DNA of 34,635 bases. It comes from Endomicrobiia bacterium. GTDB lineage: Bacteria; Elusimicrobiota; Endomicrobiia; DTEH01. Under the pieces are notes generated by a model. The model was not told where the DNA came from, searched no databases, and saw nothing but the letters and a program-made list of their open reading frames with translations. The stretch's first letter is position 1. Each line of letters starts with the position of its first letter. Location of the stretch: the NCBI GenBank assembly GCA_025059805.1, contig JANXDG010000077.1, positions 1 through 34,635 on the forward strand, read 5' to 3'. The position numbers and the translations under genes are program-made. Positions 20,201-27,579 of the stretch are shown here, one piece after another.

Positions 20201-20291
20201 GTGAATGTTGTTTTTCAACCCAATAAGCGAGACCATACAAAATTAAAAAATATACTGTTATAACACCGATTATCGTTAGCGGGCTAAACAT
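17232..20291 (-). CDS. SLC5/SSF transporter-STAC-coiled coil-[10 protein letters not shown] fusion protein
   Basis: CbrA-like transporter motifs [78 protein letters not shown]; STAC-like [18 protein letters not shown]; GGDEF with I-site [37 protein letters not shown] ... [41 protein letters not shown]. Confidence 0.93.
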   Translation of the reverse strand: [1019 protein letters not shown]

Positions 20292-20303
20292 ATTTCGTTA
20301 CCT

Positions 20304-20531
20304 TTAATAGAATCTTATTATCAAAATAACTATTAGGACGAGCCAGGATACTAAGAAATGTATAAAAACAGAAGAATTGTTAACATTGTTCCCGAAGAAA
20401 AATGGAAGATTAAAAAAGAAGAGCCAAAAGAAAAAAATTAAAATTGAAAACTCGGTATTATTTAAAACCGTTTTTATCTTTTTCACAAATTTTCTTAAAT
20501 AAGTTAGTGGCCAGCTAACTACTGCCAACAA
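20304..20531 (-). CDS. Small two-TM protein immediately upstream of the SLC5-STAC gene (candidate transporter small subunit)
   Basis: 75 aa with two hydrophobic segments (FSILIFFFWLFFFNLPFFF and VFIHFLVSWLVLIVILIIRFY), 12-nt gap to the SSF gene; TTG start with no clear SD, internal GTG is an alternative. Confidence 0.6.
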   Translation of the reverse strand: MLAVVSWPLTYLRKFVKKIKTVLNNTEFSILIFFFWLFFFNLPFFFGNNVNNSSVFIHFLVSWLVLIVILIIRFY

Positions 20532-20561
20532 CTTATTTTTGCAAAAACTACGTAAGGGACT

Positions 20562-20658
20562 AACTTTGTGTAAACATTCCTCAATATCAGCTATTGTTGT
20601 GTTTTAATTACCAAACACATAGCTGAATAATTTTCAAAACTAAATGAAACACAAAGTT
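20562..20658. other. Nested inverted repeats in the cspA / small-ORF intergenic region (structured leader, 3' UTR or small RNA candidate)
   Basis: Outer AACTTTGTGT (20562-20571) / ACACAAAGTT (20649-20658); inner TCAGCTA-TTGT-TGTGTTT (20587-20604) / AAACACA-TAGCTGA (20613-20626). Confidence 0.6.
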
Positions 20659-20673
20659 TACAAAGAACCTTAT

Positions 20674-20883
20674 TTACTTCCCTACACGTTTTACATTTAC
20701 TGCTTTTGGTCCTTTATCTGAGTTTGTTATTTCAAACTCAACCACTTCACCTTCCCTTAAGGTCTTAAAACCTTTCTGTTGTATACCAGAGTAGTGGACA
20801 AACACATCCCCAGAACCATCGTCACAGCTTATGAACCCAAAACCTTTCCGTTCGTTGAACCATTTAACTTTACCTCTTGGCAC
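20674..20883 (-). CDS. Cold-shock domain protein (CspA family)
   Basis: [35 protein letters not shown] start preceded by AAGGAGGTGAACA. Confidence 0.97.
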   Translation of the reverse strand: MPRGKVKWFNERKGFGFISCDDGSGDVFVHYSGIQQKGFKTLREGEVVEFEITNSDKGPKAVNVKRVGK

Positions 20884-20964
20884 TACCTGTTCACCTCCTT
20901 ACTAATTTTAAGATGCGGCAGCATATAACTTAAGTCAACAGTTAAGCATATACTACCTAATAAG

Positions 20965-20995
20965 ATTATATACAAACATCGCATTATTTTGTCAA
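20965..20995 (-). promoter_or_regulatory. Sigma70-type promoter for the cold-shock gene
   Basis: Minus strand TTGACA (20990-20995), then TATATA at 17-nt spacing or TATAAT (20965-20970) at 19-nt spacing. Confidence 0.75.
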
Positions 20996-20998
20996 TAT

Positions 20999-23383
20999 TT
21001 AATGAAAACTTCTAAACGTACGTATATCCATTAATTGTTTTCTTATAACTTGATTATTTGGCTGTTTGCTCAATATAAATTCTAATTGTTCTTCTGCTTC
21101 ACCATATTTTTGCTGTTTGATATACGCCATTGCTAGGTTGTATCTTACATTATAATTCTCAGGTTGTAATTTTAGGATTTCTTCATATATAGATACTGCT
21201 TCTTGTAAAAGATTTTTTGAAAAATATATATTAGCTAAGTAAAATTTTGCAATGACATCGTTCGGGAATATTTCAAGTATTTTTCTACATTTAATCTCTG
21301 CTTCATCATATTTACGTTGTTCAATATCTTTTACAACTTGTGAAATAAGTGTTTCATAAGTTGATACAATATTATTCTTAATACCAAGTTTATTTGCTAA
21401 CACTAAATAGTTCCTTTTCGCAAATTCAAAATTAGGGTCTATCTGTAAAGCTTTTTCATAACACTTGAGAGCTTTTTGTTCCTGACCAGATTTTACATAT
21501 AAATACCCAAGATTGTTGTAAAAATCTTTATTGTCGGGGAAGACCGTCGTCGCTTGTTCATAAAGTTTTATTGCTGAATCCGGGTTTTTATCTAAATCAG
21601 CAAACAAAAGGCTCCCTAATGCCATATAAGCATCTTTTGATAGCGGATTGATAAAAAGTGACTGCGTATAATGTAATTTAGCTTCTTCAACTTTGCCCAA
21701 TTGAGAATATACTGTTGCAATATTAAAATGTATCTCGTCATAGCCACAATTACTTGCTAATGCTTCATAGTAGTAGTGCACGGCTTCGTTAAGTTTTTTC
21801 ATCCTAGCATAAGTATTTGCAAGTTCGTAGTTGTTATTTACCTCATATTTTTGAAATTTATTAGCTTTGGAGAGATAATACAATGCTTGGGTTAGTTCAT
21901 TACGTTTTGAATATTTAAATCCTTTAAAGTAATTAATTTCGCCAAGAAAATTTAGTATTAACCTCAGAATTATAAGTATACCAACCAAAATCACTAAAGT
22001 ATTTATTACAGGTGGAAGACATATATTTTTTTTATTTCTATTTTCGTCAAATGTTGCTATCGCACCTATGTTGAAAAAATATAAAAAAGCAGGTACACAG
22101 AAATGTATGGTAACATTTAATAAGTTATCAACTAACATACCAATTACTGAACAAGCTAAAGCTAATATCATCAGTTTATCATATAACTCTTTCTTTGATT
22201 GAATTAGCTTGTATGAATAGATAAAAAAAACAATAAAAAATAAAATATAAATTCCAAGGCCTATAGTGCCCGTTTGTGACCATACTTCTATAATCTCGTT
22301 ATGTGCATTATTAGCATGTGTCCTAAACGAAAGTTTTTCTATGAACAAGTATTTACCTTGATAGAAAGGATAAAAAAGTTCAAACAATCCCCATCCTTTC
22401 CCAGTAAATATCTTTTCCTTAATCATATCCCAACCACAGAACCAAATTAAAAATCTTTGATGTAGTGGGCTATAAACATCTTTTGCTCGTTGTACTTCAA
22501 ATAACCGTCCCACTGGCGCAGGATTACCTCCTACAGAACTTTGTGGCCAAACAAGAAATAATACAATTAGTATTGCTGCAAGTAATATTATCTTTGTTCT
22601 ATTCCGCCTCACGAATTCTTTAAAATTAAACAAAATAAATATACATAAAAATACAAGGCTCACAACAAGTCCTATCCAGGACGAACGAGTAAGTGTGCAC
22701 AATAACGCACAAAAATACATTATCATAAAAATGAACATCAATGCCGTATCTTTCCCTATCAAATAATTAGTAAGCATCAAAGGAAACAGCAGAATCAAAA
22801 ATGACGAGAGAAAATTTGGATTACCAAAAGTGGAAACACATCTTCCACCAAATGGGTTCAATGTCTTAGGCCAGATAAGTTCTACACCAAAATACTGCAG
22901 TATACCGTAAACACTTGCTATTGCACCAACAATGAAAAAAGTATAGTATATTCTGTCAAAATTATTCTTATTGACATAATTTGTTGCAAACATATATACT
23001 AATATAACATTAGTTATAGTGAAAATTAACTTTTTAAATCCTTCATTAAACATGCTCATAAATAGGTAATTTTTTCCATACTCCGCAATAGAAACATTTA
23101 AAAGTTGTGGTACATGATAATTATGTCTCAATAAAAACATTGATATAATCCAAGTTAATATTGCATAAATATAAAATGCGAACATTGAAAATTCAAACGG
23201 ATTAGTTATATATTCAATTTTTCCATTTTGTTTTAATAAAATAACAACCCATATAAGCACCATACCCGCTTGCGCAAATATAATCTGAAAATAATAAGGG
23301 TTACGGGTCAAATCAGTAAAAAAAACAAGCGGAGATATTATAATGATTGTATAGAATAAAAAACTGACAAGTCTTGATTTCAT
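20999..23383 (-). CDS. O-antigen ligase/polymerase (Wzy_C-like) membrane protein with C-terminal TPR repeats
   Basis: Multi-TM; CVSTFGNPNFLSSFLILLFPL, GKGWGLFELFYPFYQGKY, NNAHNEIIEVWSQTGTIGLGIYI; many C-terminal TPRs. Confidence 0.85.
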   Translation of the reverse strand: MKSRLVSFLFYTIIIISPLVFFTDLTRNPYYFQIIFAQAGMVLIWVVILLKQNGKIEYITNPFEFSMFAFYIYAILTWIISMFLLRHNYHVPQLLNVSIAEYGKNYLFMSMFNEGFKKLIFTITNVILVYMFATNYVNKNNFDRIYYTFFIVGAIASVYGILQYFGVELIWPKTLNPFGGRCVSTFGNPNFLSSFLILLFPLMLTNYLIGKDTALMFIFMIMYFCALLCTLTRSSWIGLVVSLVFLCIFILFNFKEFVRRNRTKIILLAAILIVLFLVWPQSSVGGNPAPVGRLFEVQRAKDVYSPLHQRFLIWFCGWDMIKEKIFTGKGWGLFELFYPFYQGKYLFIEKLSFRTHANNAHNEIIEVWSQTGTIGLGIYILFFIVFFIYSYKLIQSKKELYDKLMILALACSVIGMLVDNLLNVTIHFCVPAFLYFFNIGAIATFDENRNKKNICLPPVINTLVILVGILIILRLILNFLGEINYFKGFKYSKRNELTQALYYLSKANKFQKYEVNNNYELANTYARMKKLNEAVHYYYEALASNCGYDEIHFNIATVYSQLGKVEEAKLHYTQSLFINPLSKDAYMALGSLLFADLDKNPDSAIKLYEQATTVFPDNKDFYNNLGYLYVKSGQEQKALKCYEKALQIDPNFEFAKRNYLVLANKLGIKNNIVSTYETLISQVVKDIEQRKYDEAEIKCRKILEIFPNDVIAKFYLANIYFSKNLLQEAVSIYEEILKLQPENYNVRYNLAMAYIKQQKYGEAEEQLEFILSKQPNNQVIRKQLMDIRTFRSFH

Positions 23384-23387
23384 ATTA

Positions 23388-25973
23388 TTATCTAAGATTG
23401 GCGAGGTTGGTATCCTCAGGGAATTCTTTGAGATATAATGATATCAAATTTGAAATCTTATCTTGTTGACCTGTTTCTTTATAAAGTGCTAACAGATTTT
23501 TCCATGCATTAAAATTTTGTTTATACCGTTTTATAGCACGTTTGCAAAATTTTTCAGCTTCTCCATAGTTCTTCTTTACATAATAAAAATTGCTTAGTTG
23601 TAAATATGAATCTGAATATTCATGACTTCTTCGTACAGCCCAATCTTCTGTTGACAGTAAATAATGTTCACGTTTGTGGTAATCACAGCAGACCCATTCC
23701 TTTTCTTCATTAAACTGTTTTAATAATTCTTCATATTCTCTCTTTGCCTCTTCTGATTTAATTTTATTTGGGTTAATAACATCCTCTGGATTTTGGCATA
23801 ACCACTGAGTAAATAAATGTGCTTTATACATTTTCTCAGCCATCCCTACATCACCAAGTTGCATATATACGAGTGCCATGCGTTGGTAATTCACAGGAAA
23901 TATAGGGTCTATCTTGTGATATTTCCAGAAACACTCTAAAGCTTTGTTAAAATACAATATTGATTTCTCATTGTCTCCAATATTCCTGTAGTACGCACCA
24001 AGTTTCATATAAACAACGCCTGCTTGATGATGACTCTGTACATAATTCGGTGCTAATCTCCATACATCATTATATTTTGAAATAGAGCGTTCAGGGTCAA
24101 CCCTCCCAGGTTTACCAGGGTCAATTCCTGACCATGGTTCGTCATTTTCTTTATCACCCCATTCTGGATGAATCTCACGTGTAAGCGACCATCTGTCGTT
24201 AAAAACGTTGCCCATAAAATAGTGACACATAATAAATCCAGGATTTTTCTTAGCAACTATATTATAATTAGTTAATGCTTCTGACCAACTACCTTGTTTT
24301 GAATAAAATATCGCAATATTATGATGTATATCTCCGATAAAATAACCACGAAATACTGTTGCAAGATAAATCGTTAAAATTACCATTAAAATCCTTAAAA
24401 CTACTAAAGGTGCACTTTCTGTCAAAGTTATTTTTTCTAATTTAACAATTTCGTTAGTAGGCTTTTTACCAGATTCTAATATTAATCCTAAAATAAGTAG
24501 ACAGATACATACAACAAACGCTATATTACCGCTCATTTTCCACCATAGAAAGTTTAGATACCAAAACGTGCAGATAATTATGATAAAATTGTACCAACGT
24601 AAAACATTTTTTTCTTCTGTTTCCTTTAATGGGTTATGCACAACTAACGCGGTAATCAAACCTGCCAAAAGCCATACTACAGTTCCCGAAGAAACAAATC
24701 TCATTGATACACATACCCAGTTATGTGTAAGCGAACCTAACCATCCTGCTAACAAACCTAACAAATAGTACGCTCTTGCGTCTTCTGTTATTTGTTTAGG
24801 TCTATTTTTTCTATCGTATATTATCACCGGCAATGAATATACTTTCAACGCTTTTAAAGAAGAAACAATAACTACTACTAATAACCATAAAAAGATACCA
24901 AATCCTACAGTTCCTTCGTCATACCATACTTCAAGATATTCATTTTCTGGATGGTCAGATTCAGTGTTGTGTTTACCTTCAATATAAAAGATCTGTGGTC
25001 TTCTCCATGCTGGATAAGTAACATAGAAAGTTCCAATACCAGTACCAAGCACAGGTGAAGTATTCAACATTTCCCAACATGACAGCCAAGTATAAATCCT
25101 AAACTTTGCAGAATCTGTTCTTTTAGTTAGCTGGAAATAAACGCCATAGGTGGTTATTATTAAAACAAATACTGACAGAATAATCACATACTTTTTCAAA
25201 TTTTTTACTTTCGCATGTGAAAAGAAAATTATATATAGAAACCAGAAATATATAAATCCAGCTGTGTATCCTATCCACGTACCTTTAGAATAAGTTACAT
25301 AAGTGTTAAAAGTTGTCATTAACCACAAAATAATAAAAACAGGATTTTTTTTGTAAAAAAATAGTGCTAAACATAGTGGACCCATAGCAACAAGAAAATC
25401 TCCATAGAAGTTCGGATTACCAAAGGTAGAGAAAATTCTGGTACCGAATGCCTGTCGCCATATAAACGGATCTAAACCACTCGCAGGATTTGGCGGGAAG
25501 TATTTACCATCAAGATATTGTATAATACCATAAAATGTAGATATAAACAGTGCTGCTAATAACCACCGTATAACTCTGCTTAGTTTGTCAAAACTGTTTA
25601 TTTCTCGTATCACAATAATAGCTGTACACATATATATTACTCTGCGATAAAGTTCCATACCAGAAGCTTTCTTCAACGGTGACATAAAAATATGAGATTG
25701 TAATCCTGATAGTAGGAACAAAACAAATGGTAGTATCACTTGCCAGTTATTTATATAGAATTTTATCTCGTCCTTTGGATTCTCAACAAACTTTAATAAC
25801 CACAACAAAATAAGCACACTACCGCCAATTTGTGTTAGTGTAATTTTAATTTGGCAAGAATCGTATGTCCTAAGATAAAACATTACTGCAATCAGAAAGT
25901 ATAATATAGGAATATGATATTTGATAAGACTGTCAAATAATAAATAAAGATAACTTATATTTTTATTTTCCAT
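23388..25973 (-). CDS. O-antigen ligase/polymerase (Wzy_C-like) membrane protein with C-terminal TPR repeats, paralogue of adjacent gene
   Basis: IFSTFGNPNFYGDFLVAMGPL, GTGIGTFYVTYPAWR, DHPENEYLEVWYDEGTVGFGIFL; C-terminal TPRs. Start refined to MENKN at 25973, overlapping the epimerase stop by 11 nt (supplied ORF start 25991). Confidence 0.84.
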   Translation of the reverse strand: MENKNISYLYLLFDSLIKYHIPILYFLIAVMFYLRTYDSCQIKITLTQIGGSVLILLWLLKFVENPKDEIKFYINNWQVILPFVLFLLSGLQSHIFMSPLKKASGMELYRRVIYMCTAIIVIREINSFDKLSRVIRWLLAALFISTFYGIIQYLDGKYFPPNPASGLDPFIWRQAFGTRIFSTFGNPNFYGDFLVAMGPLCLALFFYKKNPVFIILWLMTTFNTYVTYSKGTWIGYTAGFIYFWFLYIIFFSHAKVKNLKKYVIILSVFVLIITTYGVYFQLTKRTDSAKFRIYTWLSCWEMLNTSPVLGTGIGTFYVTYPAWRRPQIFYIEGKHNTESDHPENEYLEVWYDEGTVGFGIFLWLLVVVIVSSLKALKVYSLPVIIYDRKNRPKQITEDARAYYLLGLLAGWLGSLTHNWVCVSMRFVSSGTVVWLLAGLITALVVHNPLKETEEKNVLRWYNFIIIICTFWYLNFLWWKMSGNIAFVVCICLLILGLILESGKKPTNEIVKLEKITLTESAPLVVLRILMVILTIYLATVFRGYFIGDIHHNIAIFYSKQGSWSEALTNYNIVAKKNPGFIMCHYFMGNVFNDRWSLTREIHPEWGDKENDEPWSGIDPGKPGRVDPERSISKYNDVWRLAPNYVQSHHQAGVVYMKLGAYYRNIGDNEKSILYFNKALECFWKYHKIDPIFPVNYQRMALVYMQLGDVGMAEKMYKAHLFTQWLCQNPEDVINPNKIKSEEAKREYEELLKQFNEEKEWVCCDYHKREHYLLSTEDWAVRRSHEYSDSYLQLSNFYYVKKNYGEAEKFCKRAIKRYKQNFNAWKNLLALYKETGQQDKISNLISLYLKEFPEDTNLANLR

Positions 25974-26895
25974 TTTTTGAAAAATATTCAACTACATTTC
26001 TCAAGCCGTGCTCTAAACTAACAGTTGGTTCCCAATGAAGTTCTTTTTTTGCTTTTGATATATTAAGAAAACTTTTATAAAGCTCACCTTTACGTGGTGG
26101 TTTATAAATAGGTAACTTTTTATAATTAGTAATCTTACTCAATATTTTAAAAAGAGTGTTGACGGAAACTGCTTTCTGAGTTCCAATATTGTAAACAAAC
26201 GATTTAACATTTTCTGTCATACAAATTAAATTTGCTCTTACCACATCTTCAACATGGACAAAATCGCGTTGTTGTTCACCATCACCGTAGATGTATACAT
26301 CTTCATTTTTAAGCATACGGTTAGTAAAAATAGCAACCACACCTGCCTCACCAAAAGGATCTTGCCTTGGCCCGTAAACATTACTGTATCTAAGCGATAC
26401 AGTTTTTAACCCATAAACTTTGCTATAATATTGTATATAATACTCAGCTGCAAGTTTAGCGCAACCATATGGTGATTCTGGCGCAGGTGTAGAATTTTCT
26501 TTTGGCGGTTTTTTACCATTACACTCGCCATATATAGTACCACCAGAAGAAGCAAAAATAAATTTGTCCACTTTATACTTTACACAGAGTTCTAATAAAT
26601 TAAGCGACCCTACAATGTTTACATCTGCGTCATATTGTGGATTTGCAACTGATTTCCGTACATCAATTTGCGCAGCATGATGGTTAACAATAGAAGGTTT
26701 TTCTTTTTTAAAAATTTCTTCTAATTTATTAAAATTGGTTATATCAACATTATAAAACTTTGCAGCTGGGTTTAAATTTTCTATCTTACCCGTAGCTAAA
26801 TTGTCAACCACAATAACATCCCAACCTCGTTTAATGCACGCATCAACAATATGTGAACCAATAAATCCTGCACCGCCAGTAATAAGAATCTTCAC
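25963..26895 (-). CDS. NAD-dependent epimerase, UDP-glucose 4-epimerase-like (extended SDR)
   Basis: MKILITGGAGFIGSHIVDACI, SSGGTIYGE, SPYGCAKLAAEYYIQYY, RYSNVYGPRQDP; GTG start with GGAGG SD. Confidence 0.92.
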   Translation of the reverse strand: MKILITGGAGFIGSHIVDACIKRGWDVIVVDNLATGKIENLNPAAKFYNVDITNFNKLEEIFKKEKPSIVNHHAAQIDVRKSVANPQYDADVNIVGSLNLLELCVKYKVDKFIFASSGGTIYGECNGKKPPKENSTPAPESPYGCAKLAAEYYIQYYSKVYGLKTVSLRYSNVYGPRQDPFGEAGVVAIFTNRMLKNEDVYIYGDGEQQRDFVHVEDVVRANLICMTENVKSFVYNIGTQKAVSVNTLFKILSKITNYKKLPIYKPPRKGELYKSFLNISKAKKELHWEPTVSLEHGLRNVVEYFSKNGK

Positions 26896-26944
26896 TGAAA
26901 TAAAACCTCCATTCTTGATAGTGTTTTAATAAATTCAAAAATTT

Positions 26945-27541
26945 TTATAGCTTAGTTCTTGAACGTTTTACAAGTTTTTTAATTTTTTTCTGCCCGATCC
27001 AAACTTTCTCGTTTGTCAAAATGTTGACAAGTTCTAATTCTATTTGATAGTATTTAACAGTTTGATTCCCTGCTTGGTCAAGTATAGTATTTATCTGTCC
27101 CTGGAGTATAAAATCTGCACCCCATTCCTCACCTAATTGTTTTCTTGTAGCAGCTGAAGCGTGCATCATCTGGTCAAGTTTTTCTTCTCGTATTTCCTGC
27201 CGTTCTTCTTTTGACGCGACAAACACAACTCTACCTGAATTAACAAGTTCGCGTTCAAGATCTTTTACAAAAGTTTGAGTGTTTATATGTTCATGAGAAC
27301 GATTTCTTACAGTACCAACAATTACTCTTGGTTTCTGTTTATTTGAAGATATAAACTCATCAATCCATTTATGAGTTAGCGCATCTTTGACCATTTCATT
27401 AGCTACAAGTTGAGAATCGGTATCGTTCCACTCTCCACTTAAGTCAATCTGTTCCTCTATACCAACACGTGTTACTTTAGGTGTGGAAGAACACGAATAT
27501 ATAAAAATACAGAATGATAAAACGATTATTACTTGTCTCAT
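26945..27541 (-). CDS. LpoB-like lipoprotein (penicillin-binding-protein activator family)
   Basis: Lipobox CIFIYSC; VGIEEQIDLSGEWNDTDSQLVANEMVKDAL, RVIVGTVRNRSHEHINT, WGADFILQGQI; SD AAGGAGGTGAA. Confidence 0.85.
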   Translation of the reverse strand: MRQVIIVLSFCIFIYSCSSTPKVTRVGIEEQIDLSGEWNDTDSQLVANEMVKDALTHKWIDEFISSNKQKPRVIVGTVRNRSHEHINTQTFVKDLERELVNSGRVVFVASKEERQEIREEKLDQMMHASAATRKQLGEEWGADFILQGQINTILDQAGNQTVKYYQIELELVNILTNEKVWIGQKKIKKLVKRSRTKL

Positions 27542-27579
27542 AATTATTCACCTCCTTGCTTTTAAATTTAATAACTATA

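Noticed and set aside
20501-20520. AGTTAGTGGCCAGCTAACT near-palindrome
   Set aside because: Only 6 perfect pairs and overlaps the putative start region of the small ORF; not distinguishable from chance without comparison.
24053-24256. 67-aa minus-strand ORF inside the O-antigen ligase-TPR gene
   Set aside because: Alternative frame within a well-supported CDS; no motif.
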